Part shown: positions 6,847-14,086 of the stretch, piece after piece | Position numbering within the stretch: position 1 is the stretch's first letter | Layout: every line of letters begins with the position of its first letter | Assembly: GCA_946886975.1 (NCBI GenBank) | Contig: CAMPJV010000025.1 | Coordinates: forward strand, 1 to 14,641 | Direction: 5' to 3' | Source of the DNA: an uncultured Taibaiella sp. | Lineage (GTDB): Bacteria; Bacteroidota; Bacteroidia; Chitinophagales; Chitinophagaceae | Length of the DNA: 14,641 bases | Translations under genes and position numbers: made by a program | The notes under the pieces: generated by a model | What the model saw: only the letters and a program-made list of their open reading frames with translations | The model's database searches: none | What the model was told of the DNA's origin: nothing

Positions 6847-8427
6847 TTACTTCTTCGCAGGCTTTGGAGCCTTGTTCACAATATCCTTAAGCTGCTTAAG
6901 GAAACTATTGTTTGGCTCAATGCCTTCGATCTTATCCATGTAGAATTTCGTCTTTTCAGAATTGCCCTGATTGTAGTAGTAGAGGGCAAGATACTGGTAA
7001 GCGTACATGAGATCAGAATTTTTGTGTTCACCGCCGGCACTTTCCCATTTTTCATAGTGAGGCACTGCAACTCCTGTTTTTCCTTCCTCGTCCTGTGCAG
7101 CGGCTACACGGCCCCTCCAGTACGTTGCTGATGGCTGGTCAGGATATTTGGTCTCCATGGCTTCGAAAGCCTTGGCAGCAGCCGGATAGTCCTTGGCGTA
7201 GTAATGCATGGCACCCCACCAAAAGTAATCTAGCGGCTGAGCATTTGGATATGCGGTTACCAGTTTGCCATACCAAAGAGCCGACTTCGCATAATCTTTT
7301 GATGCCTTAAAGCCTTCTGCAATCTGGCGGTAGGTTTCTGACTTATCCACACTAGTGTCCTGTGCAATCGCCTGATTGAGGTAGTAGTCGGCAGAGTCTG
7401 AAAGGTTGTTTGCCATTGCCACTTTACCGAACTGCAGGTAATCGAACGGAGTTAGCTTCTTAGCCTCTTGCCTTGCGAAGTACTCCCTAACATTCTGCAG
7501 GGCGTTTTGATAGTCCTTGGTTTCGAACTGGCTAAAGCCGAGGATACCATAGAGACCTGGCTTTACTATGCCTTTATTCAGCAGATCCTGCATGACTTTG
7601 ATGGCGCCTGGGTAATCTTTACTTAGATAAAGGATGTTGCCATAGCTGATCAGGTCGTCTGTGGACTTATCAGAGAGCTCAAGGTATTTCTCGATGTTCT
7701 GCTTTGCAAGGTCATACTTTCCTGTCCAGAAGTAGGCGTTTGCGAGGTCGCGGTAAGGCAACGGATTGGTTGGGTCTGCTTCTTTCGCCTTCTGGTAATT
7801 CTCAAGAGCAAGCGTATAGTTCTTAGCTGCATACCACAGAGCTCCTATGCGAGAGAAGGCAAGAGAATTCTTAGGATCTTTTGCCGTTACCTTTTCATAG
7901 TTGTTCATGGCTTCACCACCACCACCACCACCGGGCAACTGGCGGTAGGCATCTCCCAAAGCAATGCGAATGTCTGCGTTGTCGTTTCTCTCCAAAGCCT
8001 TCTTATACCAATCTACGGCCTGCTGTTTGTTGCCTCCATCAGTATAGGTAATTGCATCAGCTGCAAACTTTAGCGGCTCCCATCCCTTCTTGCCGGCTTT
8101 GTCGGCTACTATTTGCGCCAAGCGGGTTCCTTCGGCAGCGTTGCCTGAAGCATATGCTACACGAGCAAGGCCGGCCATATTAGCAGCATCTTCGGGGTAT
8201 TTGGTAAAGATTGCTTTTGCTTCATTAGTATGCTCCAGGCCAAGCTCTGCAAGGCCGAGATAATAATTCGCGGTAGTATTGGTTGCGGCTAACGGAGTAA
8301 GTGCAGTCTTAGCAGATTCATAACGCTCGTACTTATACATCTTGATCCCGTCTTCCAGAGACTGCGCCTGAACGCTAAAAGAAAGCGTCATCGCAGCAAT
8401 AATTACAATAGGTTGTTTCATATTCAT
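6847..8427 (-). CDS. Periplasmic tetratricopeptide-repeat protein
   Basis: This 526-residue protein starts with a signal peptide (hydrophobic 6-19, predicted cut S-V-Q-A21 before Q22); M1 or M3 could be the true start. The rest is almost entirely TPR-like helix pairs from about residue 25 to 515, for example NSLAFSRIGALWYAAKNYTLALENYQKA then PLPYRDLANAYFWTGKYDLAKQNI. Such arrays are scaffolds for protein contacts, and the signal peptide puts this one in the periplasm. A run of six glycines (166-171) interrupts a repeat and is coded by six GGT triplets. The C-terminus is basic (KAPKPAKK). It lies 53 bases downstream of the PstS-like lipoprotein on the same strand, and a strong terminator follows, so the two are probably one transcript. 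In related Bacteroidota such a pair, as I recall, often sits near exbB/exbD/tonB genes; none is seen here. Confidence 0.9.
   Translation of the reverse strand: MNMKQPIVIIAAMTLSFSVQAQSLEDGIKMYKYERYESAKTALTPLAATNTTANYYLGLAELGLEHTNEAKAIFTKYPEDAANMAGLARVAYASGNAAEGTRLAQIVADKAGKKGWEPLKFAADAITYTDGGNKQQAVDWYKKALERNDNADIRIALGDAYRQLPGGGGGGEAMNNYEKVTAKDPKNSLAFSRIGALWYAAKNYTLALENYQKAKEADPTNPLPYRDLANAYFWTGKYDLAKQNIEKYLELSDKSTDDLISYGNILYLSKDYPGAIKVMQDLLNKGIVKPGLYGILGFSQFETKDYQNALQNVREYFARQEAKKLTPFDYLQFGKVAMANNLSDSADYYLNQAIAQDTSVDKSETYRQIAEGFKASKDYAKSALWYGKLVTAYPNAQPLDYFWWGAMHYYAKDYPAAAKAFEAMETKYPDQPSATYWRGRVAAAQDEEGKTGVAVPHYEKWESAGGEHKNSDLMYAYQYLALYYYNQGNSEKTKFYMDKIEGIEPNNSFLKQLKDIVNKAPKPAKK
7915..7932. 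repeat. (ACC)6 trinucleotide microsatellite inside the TPR gene
   Basis: Six uninterrupted ACC triplets on the plus strand read as six GGT glycine codons (residues 166-171) in the TPR gene. Slippage here would change length by whole residues and keep the frame. Confidence 0.9.
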
Positions 8428-8480
8428 TTTGGTTCCGATAATTAGGTATAGTTCTGCCTATATATGATTAATAACGTTGA

Positions 8481-9392
8481 TTATGGGTTGACTGTTGCGT
8501 CCCGGAATATGATATTTGTTCTAAGGGGGAAGAGTCTTGCCTGTTTAAAAATTAATTGTCCTCTTTCTCTTGCAAGGAAATTTGCAAAGCCCGTGCCAAG
8601 TCCGGGGTACGTTTCTCTATGGATATAGTAAAGATTCCTTGTGAGCGGGTAGTAATTGGGCGCAATGTAGGCCTGATAAGGGCCAAAGAACTTTTGTAAT
8701 TTCTCGTTAAATACCTGAGCCACCTTTACTGAAGAGATGAAAGCAAGGCCTGCAGGATCTGAAAAATCTGACACATAGCTGACACCGACGAAGCCGATCG
8801 CGTTAGGGTTCTTAGCCACGTACTCTATGACAGAGTCGTTGCCTTTTGCGGCATAAACGTTAGCTCCCAGCTTCTGCCCAGGGATTAACGAATCAAGAAT
8901 ATACCTGACCGTGCTGGAGCCCTGATTGTCGAAGACGACTGTGTACTTATTGGCGTATGCGCCTGTAAGTATACCCTTTAGCTGGCTCATGCTGAGCATG
9001 CTATCAGGCGAGGCATTGTTGACTACAATAGCGACGGCATCTTTTGCCACAGCCATTGACGTGGTAATGACCTTCTTTTGCTCCATGAAGGTCTTTTCAT
9101 CAGCTGAAAGTTCGCGAGTGACCAGGATAAGGCGCGCACTGTCGTTCAAGAAGTCTTTGATACACTCGTTCTCCGGCTTGTAGAGGGCGCGGATATGGGC
9201 CTCGGGGAAGCTGCTATCAAAGACATTCGTCTGCTGCTGGACGATGGGGCGAAAGGTCTCATCTACCGCAATGGTGATGTTGCCACTGGTGGTGGTATCT
9301 GTCGGCTTGTTCTTATCATCGTCACCGCAGGAAGAGAGGACGACGATAAGAGCCAGGAAGATAATGTGGATGAGTCTTTGCACGGTGCGCAA
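8481..9392 (-). CDS. PstS-like substrate-binding lipoprotein (phosphate-binding family)
   Basis: The protein is about 303 residues with a lipoprotein signal L-S-S-C (Cys22) and an acidic G-D-D-D stretch right after the cysteine. The PstS-like periplasmic binding fold is recognisable by VTREL (91-95, the usual 'SRxl' position), QLKGILTGAY, the anion-loop motif NQGSSTVRY (156-164, compare GSGTR in PstS), and NAIGFVGVSYVSD. Family members bind phosphate or similar oxyanions, but divergent Bacteroidota members may have other roles. No ATG begins the frame: candidates are TTG at 9392 or GTG at 9383, the latter giving MQRLIHIIFLALIVVLSSC. No pstC, pstA or pstB is present, so import of phosphate by a Pst ABC transporter is not supported by context. 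The TPR gene follows after 53 bases. Acidic residues just after the lipid cysteine resemble Bacteroidota surface-export signals (inference). Confidence 0.85.
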   Translation of the reverse strand: MRTVQRLIHIIFLALIVVLSSCGDDDKNKPTDTTTSGNITIAVDETFRPIVQQQTNVFDSSFPEAHIRALYKPENECIKDFLNDSARLILVTRELSADEKTFMEQKKVITTSMAVAKDAVAIVVNNASPDSMLSMSQLKGILTGAYANKYTVVFDNQGSSTVRYILDSLIPGQKLGANVYAAKGNDSVIEYVAKNPNAIGFVGVSYVSDFSDPAGLAFISSVKVAQVFNEKLQKFFGPYQAYIAPNYYPLTRNLYYIHRETYPGLGTGFANFLARERGQLIFKQARLFPLRTNIIFRDATVNP

Positions 9393-9488
9393 GTTTATGT
9401 AATATTTATTTAAGCGAATGTTAGTACTGAGGGTTCTAACAGTAATTTAACAGCGGATGAAAATAGCCTAAAGGAGCGATGGAGAGCG

Positions 9489-9743
9489 CTACCTTAGAGG
9501 CTCCCGCTCACCGGCACCCGAACCCCGGCGGCGTACCTGAGTGATGCCTCTCCACAAGCGGAAGAAGCCGTAAAGGACCATAATGCCGCCCAGGAGATAT
9601 GCTACACCTGCGTTCAGCTCGATAGCGCCGAAGTACTTCATGTATAGCACTGAAGATCCGAGCAGGAGATAGATGATCCCCATGGCGATGTGTAGACTAC
9701 CCCTGAATCTTGAGTATGCGTCGGTACGCTCTGTCATAAGCAT
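9489..9743 (-). CDS. Small two-helix membrane protein, unknown function
   Basis: This 84-residue protein has two transmembrane segments, about 18-37 (HIAMGIIYLLLGSSVLYMKY) and 44-62 (NAGVAYLLGGIMVLYGFF), joined by a short loop. The N-terminus is polar and the C-terminal tail arginine-rich (LWRGITQVRRRGSG), which suggests that both ends face the cytoplasm. Either the ATG at 9743 or the one at 9737 could be the start; neither has a clear Shine-Dalgarno sequence. It lies 96 bases upstream of the PstS-like gene on the same strand and may be part of the same unit. I recognise no family. It is supported as a gene by its hydrophobic pattern, its position, and the lack of any competing gene. Confidence 0.65.
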   Translation of the reverse strand: MLMTERTDAYSRFRGSLHIAMGIIYLLLGSSVLYMKYFGAIELNAGVAYLLGGIMVLYGFFRLWRGITQVRRRGSGAGEREPLR

Positions 9744-9832
9744 TTATTACTGGTTACCCTACAAAACGGAAGAAGGAGAGAATTCCATAAGTACGACCGC
9801 TGAGGAAAATAGAGTGCGAAGGTAGAAAAACA

Positions 9833-9860
9833 AAAGAGACTGTCCGAAAACAGTCTCTTT
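9833..9860 (-). terminator. Intrinsic terminator of the histone-H1-like gene
   Basis: The stem AAAGAGACTG (9833-9842) pairs with CAGTCTCTTT (9851-9860), plus one inner T-A pair. On the minus strand it is followed by TTTTGTTTTT. It begins 23 bases past the H1-like stop, as expected for a terminator of that gene. Confidence 0.85.
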
Positions 9861-9882
9861 GAAAAAATTGCTAATTGAAGTA

Positions 9883-10155
9883 TTATTTCTTCTTAGCAGC
9901 CGTCTTTTTAGGAGCAGCCTTTTTAGGCGCTGCTGTCTTTTTTGGACCAGCATTCTTTTTAGCTGCAGCCTTTTTAGGAGCTGCTGCTTTTTTAGGAGCC
10001 GCCTTCTTAGCAGCTGCTTTCTTAGGAGCTGCCTTTTTAGGAGCCGCTTTTTTTGCAGCTGCTTTTTTAGGAGCTGCTTTCTTTGCTGCAGCCTTCTTAG
10101 GGGCTGCCTTTTTGGCCGCTGCTTTTTTAGGAGCAGCTTTCTTTGCTGTTGCCAT
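9883..10155 (-). CDS. Histone-H1-like Lys/Ala/Pro-repeat DNA-binding protein
   Basis: This 90-residue protein is built almost entirely of K-K-A-A-[PA] pentads, with 17 Lys groups and 35 lysines in all. Only M, A, T, K, P, N and G occur in it. The repeat resembles the C-terminal tails of eukaryotic histone H1 and bacterial H1-like proteins, which bind DNA non-specifically and help compact the nucleoid; that role here is inference. There is no globular domain. The DNA is a run of degenerate 15-bp repeats, so copy number may vary between strains. A good terminator follows it. It lies 58 bases downstream of rpmA on the same strand and could be partly co-transcribed with the ribosomal genes, or have its own start within the T-rich spacer. 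The minus-strand frame is chosen because it has a clean ATG (MATAKKAAPKK), a stop followed by a terminator, and a known protein type; the opposite-strand frames do not. Confidence 0.85.
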   Translation of the reverse strand: MATAKKAAPKKAAAKKAAPKKAAAKKAAPKKAAAKKAAPKKAAPKKAAAKKAAPKKAAAPKKAAAKKNAGPKKTAAPKKAAPKKTAAKKK

Positions 10156-10201
10156 AACTGTGTGAATTTAAGGGTTAAACAAAAAAAACTCTTATGGCAA
10201 A

Positions 10202-10227
10202 CAGCCGAGGGGGTTAGGCCTCGGCTG
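10202..10227 (-). terminator. Hairpin overlapping the rpmA stop codon
   Basis: A 9-bp perfect stem (CAGCCGAGG at 10202-10210, CCTCGGCTG at 10219-10227) has the rpmA TAA (10214-10216) in its 8-base loop. On the minus strand a short TTTGCC follows, and an eight-T run only further down, so it may be a partial terminator or a 3'-end stabiliser that lowers transcription into the H1-like gene. Confidence 0.45.
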
Positions 10228-10486
10228 CAGTTGCTGATACTTCTTTTACAGAAATTAATGTTTTTGATCGTGTCTTTCGGAACTCAACGATACCATCAGT
10301 AGTTGCGAATATGGTAAAGTCTTTTCCTAAGCCTACATTTTCACCCGGGTGGTATACGGTGCCGCGCTGACGAACGATGATGTTACCAGAGATAGCTGGC
10401 TGACCGCCATATATCTTAACACCCAGACGTTTGCTCTGTGAATCCCGGCCGTTCCTTACACTACCTTCACCTTTTTTATGTGCCAT
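10214..10486 (-). CDS. rpmA: 50S ribosomal protein L27
   Basis: L27 is a large-subunit ribosomal protein whose N-terminal tail reaches the peptidyl-transferase centre. The 90-residue sequence starts [24 protein letters not shown], an unmistakable L27 N-terminus, and continues with [23 protein letters not shown] and the [13 protein letters not shown] strand. There is no N-terminal extension, so no cleavage of the Firmicutes type is expected. It follows rplU by 42 bases on the same strand, the usual rplU-rpmA order. The last codons and the stop lie in a hairpin. Confidence 0.98.
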   Translation of the reverse strand: MAHKKGEGSVRNGRDSQSKRLGVKIYGGQPAISGNIIVRQRGTVYHPGENVGLGKDFTIFATTDGIVEFRKTRSKTLISVKEVSATAAEA

Positions 10487-10528
10487 TACTTATACTTCAA
10501 TTTACGAATTTACAAAAAGATATTTTAA

Positions 10529-10825
10529 TTATGCAATATCGTTGATCTTAATTTTTGTAAGATACTGACGATGGCCGTTTGACTTCTGATATCCCTTGCG
10601 GCGTTTCTTCTTAAAAACAATAACCTTATCACCTTTAAGATGATCCACAATTTCAGCTTGCACTTTTATTCCGCCGGTCATGGAGATGTTACCCTCCTTG
10701 CCAGACATAAGAACTTCTGAAAACTCAACCTTATCACCGGCATTACCGCTAAGGCGATGTACGAACAATGTCTGGTCTTTAGAAACCTTAAATTGCTGAC
10801 CTGCTATATTAACAATCGCGAACAT
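10529..10825 (-). CDS. rplU: 50S ribosomal protein L21
   Basis: L21 is a large-subunit ribosomal protein that binds 23S rRNA. I place the start at the ATG at 10825, giving 98 residues beginning MFAIVNIAGQQFKVSKDQ, which fits the family (usually about 100 residues). An in-frame ATG at 10858 would add eleven non-family residues (MLPLREIFWVV) and would lie upstream of the -7 promoter element, so it cannot be the start of that transcript. The C-terminal RNA-binding motif is clear: KKKRRKGYQKSNGHRQYLTKIKI. It is the first gene of the rplU-rpmA pair. Confidence 0.97.
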   Translation of the reverse strand: MFAIVNIAGQQFKVSKDQTLFVHRLSGNAGDKVEFSEVLMSGKEGNISMTGGIKVQAEIVDHLKGDKVIVFKKKRRKGYQKSNGHRQYLTKIKINDIA

Positions 10826-10846
10826 GACTACCCAAAATATTTCGCG

Positions 10847-10879
10847 CAAAGGTAACAAAGAATTTCCGTTAACAGCAAA
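10847..10879 (-). promoter_or_regulatory. Bacteroidota-type promoter of rplU-rpmA
   Basis: On the minus strand, TTTG (10879-10876) is followed after 21 bases by TACCTTTG (10854-10847). This matches the Bacteroidota primary sigma-factor consensus TTTG / TAnnTTTG at the expected spacing. The -7 element ends 21 bases before the rplU ATG, implying a leader of roughly 15 nt. That is too short for an L21 autoregulatory leader or riboswitch. Confidence 0.75.
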
Positions 10880-11184
10880 TAATTTATTTTAATCTGGTGA
10901 GATACTTTAGGTTATGCAGGCAAACGCGATATAAGATGGCTGGGGCGAGGTGAGGGACTTTGAAATATTGTGTGTTGAAGGCGATGTTATCTCCCTGAAG
11001 GTTATAGGAAGAGCCTGGTGAGGACCGTAGATGCTTCGGGGCAGAAGCATGGCAGAAGCGTGGTAAAGGCATAGATAAAGCATAGTGAAAGCATAGTGAA
11101 GGCATACACAGTAGTATTATTCCGAATACGAAAGCATGAACAGATGGTGGAACTTTATCTGTCAGATTCTGCAGATCAGAATAG
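10859..11184. other. Gene-free intergenic region between rplU and GH3
   Basis: This is the largest gap in the window, between divergent rplU and the GH3 gene. It holds the -33 part of the rplU promoter at one end, six 11-bp tandem repeats (11045-11110) and, just past the other end, the GH3 -7 element. A minus-strand frame of 101 codons crosses it, but it shows no family features and starts inside the GH3 promoter. I see no tRNA or clear structured RNA. Confidence 0.6.
11045..11110. repeat. Six tandem 11-bp repeats, consensus AAGCATAGTGA
   Basis: Six units run head to tail with an exact 11-base period: AAGCATGGCAG, AAGCGTGGTAA, AGGCATAGATA, AAGCATAGTGA, AAGCATAGTGA, AGGCATACACA. The GCAT core recurs at 11047, 11058 (as GCGT), 11069, 11080, 11091 and 11102. 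Eleven bases is close to one helical turn, so the cores face the same side of the DNA. The array ends 75 bases before the GH3 -7 element. Confidence 0.85.
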
Positions 11185-11192
11185 TACATTTG
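11185..11192 (+). promoter_or_regulatory. Candidate -7 element for the GH3 gene
   Basis: TACATTTG matches TAnnTTTG perfectly and lies 18 bases before the GH3 ATG. It is the same octamer as the one before the aminotransferase gene. No good -33 box is seen; TCTG at 11158-11161 is a poor one at 23-base spacing. Confidence 0.5.
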
Positions 11193-11210
11193 TTTTCCTG
11201 AGCAGATATA

Positions 11211-12713
11211 ATGAAGATCAAATCTTTTTTAGCTAAGCCTTACGCATCTATAATACATAGTAAGATTCGGAAAGGAATGGCTACAGCGGTTGCCGATCAG
11301 CAGTCGATATTGCAGCAATTGATAAAGGCGGGAGGGAAAACGACCTTTGGGAAGGAGCACAAGCTCGGTGAGGCAAAGAGCTACGAGGAGTATAAGCAGG
11401 CGATACCTATAAGGGATTATGAAGGATTCAGGCCTTACATAGAGCAGATAAAAAACGGGCAGCAGAACGTGCTGTGGCGCGGGAAGCCTATTTATTTTGC
11501 AAAGACGTCCGGTACGACCAGTGGCGTGAAGTATATTCCTATTACTAAAGACTCGATATCCAATCATATAAATACTGCCCGGAATGCATTGCTCTGCTAT
11601 ATGGTGGAGAGTGGAAATACGGGGTTTGCCAATGGGAAGATGATATTTCTGTCGGGATCTCCGGTGCTGGAAAGAGTGGGGAATATACCGACGGGACGCC
11701 TGAGCGGAATTGTGAACCACTTTGTGCCTAAATACCTAAGGGGTAATCAGCTACCGTCGTATGAGACCAACTGCATAGATGACTGGGAGGAGAAGCTGGG
11801 GAAAATAGTAGAGGAAACGAAGAACCAGGATATGTCGCTGATAAGTGGGATACCCCCATGGATGCAGATGTACTTTGACTGGCTGATGGAGAAAAGCGGG
11901 GGGAAGAAAATAAAGGAGCTGTTCCCGAACCTGCAGGTGATAGTACATGGCGGGGTGAACTTTGAACCCTACAGGGCTAAGCTTTTTGATAGCTTAGGCG
12001 GACCGGTGGATACCATTGAGACGTTCCCATCATCAGAGGGTTTCTTTGCATTCCAGGATACCCTGGACAAGGAGGGACTGCTGCTGAATACCAACTCAGG
12101 AATATTTTATGAGTTTATCCCGGCAGGGGAAGTATTCAATGAAAACCCTACAAGGCTATCATTGGCAGACGTGAAGGTGGGAGAGAACTATGCATTGATC
12201 ATAAATAGTAATGCTGGCCTGTGGGGATATAATATCGGGGATACGGTAAGATTTGTGAGCACTGAACCGTATCGACTGGTGGTGACCGGCAGGATAAAGC
12301 ACTATATATCGGCTTTTGGAGAACATGTGATAGGGGAGGAAGTGGACCAAGCTATCCTTGAAGCAGCTAAGGAACACCAGGCCCATATCATAGAGTTTAC
12401 TGTAGCACCGAGGATACAAGTGGACGGCGAACTGCCTTATCATGAATGGTTCATAGAGTTTGAGAAGACACCGGACGACATGAACGCTTTTGAAGCAGCG
12501 ATAGACAATCAACTCAGGAGGAAGAATATATACTACGAAGACCTGATAACGGGTGGTATTCTCCAGCCTTTGAAGGTGAGAGTGCTCAAGCGGCAAGGGT
12601 TCCAGGAATACATGAAGTCGGAAGGGAAGCTGGGCGGACAGAACAAAGTGCCACGACTGAGCAATGACAGAAATATAGTGGATGCGCTGGAGCAGTGGGT
12701 GGTGAAAAGGTGA
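11211..12713 (+). CDS. GH3-family acyl-adenylate/amido-synthetase-like protein
   Basis: This 500-residue protein belongs to the GH3 family, a branch of the adenylate-forming (ANL) superfamily. Plant GH3 enzymes join auxin or jasmonate to amino acids; bacterial members are common in Bacteroidota, and their substrates are mostly unknown. Motifs seen are the ATP-binding loop F96-A-K-T-S-G-T-T-S-G105 with VKYIPIT, the SSEGFFAFQD segment, the YALIINSNAGLWGYNIGDTVRF motif (ANL A5-like region with the ribose-binding Asp), and a C-terminal small domain beginning near VVTGRIKHYISAFGEHV. Length is normal for bacterial GH3. Its own promoter motif lies just upstream. The gene converges on the MutS-like gene with only 26 bases between stops and no hairpin. 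The acyl and amine substrates cannot be read from sequence. Confidence 0.93.
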   Translation: MKIKSFLAKPYASIIHSKIRKGMATAVADQQSILQQLIKAGGKTTFGKEHKLGEAKSYEEYKQAIPIRDYEGFRPYIEQIKNGQQNVLWRGKPIYFAKTSGTTSGVKYIPITKDSISNHINTARNALLCYMVESGNTGFANGKMIFLSGSPVLERVGNIPTGRLSGIVNHFVPKYLRGNQLPSYETNCIDDWEEKLGKIVEETKNQDMSLISGIPPWMQMYFDWLMEKSGGKKIKELFPNLQVIVHGGVNFEPYRAKLFDSLGGPVDTIETFPSSEGFFAFQDTLDKEGLLLNTNSGIFYEFIPAGEVFNENPTRLSLADVKVGENYALIINSNAGLWGYNIGDTVRFVSTEPYRLVVTGRIKHYISAFGEHVIGEEVDQAILEAAKEHQAHIIEFTVAPRIQVDGELPYHEWFIEFEKTPDDMNAFEAAIDNQLRRKNIYYEDLITGGILQPLKVRVLKRQGFQEYMKSEGKLGGQNKVPRLSNDRNIVDALEQWVVKR

Positions 12714-12739
12714 GTATTAGGATGGGTAGCGTAGGTGAG

Positions 12740-14086
12740 CTATGAGGCTTTACCTGAGTTATCGGTAGTCGCTTTCAGGAGATCGAGCACGCCCTCCTTT
12801 TGCAATATTCTATAGCCTATTCTGTCATTGGAAATTCCGTTCTTCAACTCATAGCTGAAAGAATAATTGCCCTCTTCGGTCATATCTGTAACGAAGTAGG
12901 AGAAGATGATCTCCTTTCTGTCGCTGAACTGCTGTGCTACTTCGTAAAGGTGAGTGGACAGGACCATAATATGACGCTGATGGCGGAGGAGGCCATCTAC
13001 CACTGCTTTGGTGCATTCATAAGCATCGTGGACATTTGTACCCTTAAAGAGTTCATCCATCAGGACAAGATGCGGCAAGGGTTGCAATAGCTTCTGTGCT
13101 GTCTGCTTTATTCTCTGAACCTCTGCGAAGAAATAGCTTTCGCCCATTATGAGGTTATCCTCGACATGCATATTTGTGATGATACCCTCGAGGAAGCTAA
13201 TGTTGTAAGACACTGCGGGAACACCCATGCCAAGGTGCGCGAGCAATGCGCTGACACCGAGGGTTCTCATAAAAGTTGTCTTGCCAGACATGTTTGCGCC
13301 GGTAAGCAAAAGGAAGTTGTGTTGCTCGTTAAACTCTATGTCGTACGCCACAGGAACCCTGAGCAATGGGTGGTAAAGACCTTTGGCTTCCATGCAAAGA
13401 GGAAACGAAGGCTGAAGTGCGGGGAATGTCCAGTTATTGCTGGTAGTCGCTACGGCTAACGAATGCCAGGCGTCGAGCTTTGCATAGTGGTAAAGCAATC
13501 TGTAGACCGGGTTTTTGAGTTCCCGTCTTGCGAGATAACTAAGCCGCGCAACATCTTTGTAGACGGTGTTCTTGTTTACGTTTACTATTTCTGTGGTGAG
13601 ACGCTGCCTGGATATTTCGTCCCTGACCTCTTCGAGCGTGTTGCGGAGTTTAGGAGGGACATTCTCCATCTCCAGCATATGAGTAAGCTCGATGCAACCT
13701 TTCAGGAAATCCGAAAGATGGGATATGGAGAACTGCGTGAAGGAGTACTCATTCCTATTCAATATCTTCTGAAAAAAGGCACCTACTGTGAGCGCTATTC
13801 CTGCAGGAGCGGAGCCAGCATGATCGGCACCTTCGAAGAACTTTTCCAACATCACGAGAGTGCCGTTGGAGATAATTTTAGTCCACCTAGTGGGATGGGA
13901 GGCGAGGAACTGAATAGACTGCTGCAGGGCGGTCAAATCTTCAAAGCTGGCAGGAGGCGCCAGGATATGCTTCCTGAGCATTTCTTTGCCAGCCTGGGTT
14001 ACGGTGTGGTCTATAAGATGGAAGATCCCGTCTTCGCCAGAAGAGAAAAAGGAGAGATCTTTGAGCGTGGTTTTATCATTCTGCAT
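12740..14086 (-). CDS. MutS-family ATPase without the mismatch-recognition domain
   Basis: The protein has 448 residues, much shorter than MutS (about 850). The N-terminal part (1-240) is helical and resembles the MutS core/lever region, and the C-terminal part is the MutS ATPase. Key sites are the Walker A T262-G-A-N-M-S-G-K-T271, the signature-like G315-E-S-Y-F-F-A-E322, the Walker B L340-V-L-M-D-E345 followed by LFKGTN, and the switch histidine in VLSTHLYEVA. There is no N-terminal F-x-E mismatch-binding domain and no Smr nuclease, so it is neither canonical MutS nor MutS2. Its job is unknown; DNA-structure binding driven by ATP is the best guess from family. Its ATG overlaps the pyrC stop (TAATG), which points to coupled translation. 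Proteins of this type are usually annotated as 'MutS-related' in Bacteroidota. Confidence 0.9.
   Translation of the reverse strand: MQNDKTTLKDLSFFSSGEDGIFHLIDHTVTQAGKEMLRKHILAPPASFEDLTALQQSIQFLASHPTRWTKIISNGTLVMLEKFFEGADHAGSAPAGIALTVGAFFQKILNRNEYSFTQFSISHLSDFLKGCIELTHMLEMENVPPKLRNTLEEVRDEISRQRLTTEIVNVNKNTVYKDVARLSYLARRELKNPVYRLLYHYAKLDAWHSLAVATTSNNWTFPALQPSFPLCMEAKGLYHPLLRVPVAYDIEFNEQHNFLLLTGANMSGKTTFMRTLGVSALLAHLGMGVPAVSYNISFLEGIITNMHVEDNLIMGESYFFAEVQRIKQTAQKLLQPLPHLVLMDELFKGTNVHDAYECTKAVVDGLLRHQRHIMVLSTHLYEVAQQFSDRKEIIFSYFVTDMTEEGNYSFSYELKNGISNDRIGYRILQKEGVLDLLKATTDNSGKAS

Noticed and set aside
9859..10302. Two plus-strand frames rich in Phe/Leu/Ala across the H1-like gene
   Set aside because: They are the reverse reading of the KKAAP repeat. 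The minus frame has a proper ATG, stop and terminator.
10826..10858. Longer L21 start at 10858
   Set aside because: The extra eleven residues are not part of L21 and the ATG is upstream of the promoter -7 element.
11045..11110. CRISPR array
   Set aside because: The units are 11 bp, contiguous and without spacers, and no cas genes are present.
10884..11189. Minus-strand frame of 101 codons between rplU and GH3
   Set aside because: No family features or ribosome-binding site. It reads through the 11-bp repeats and starts inside the GH3 promoter, so it is probably chance.
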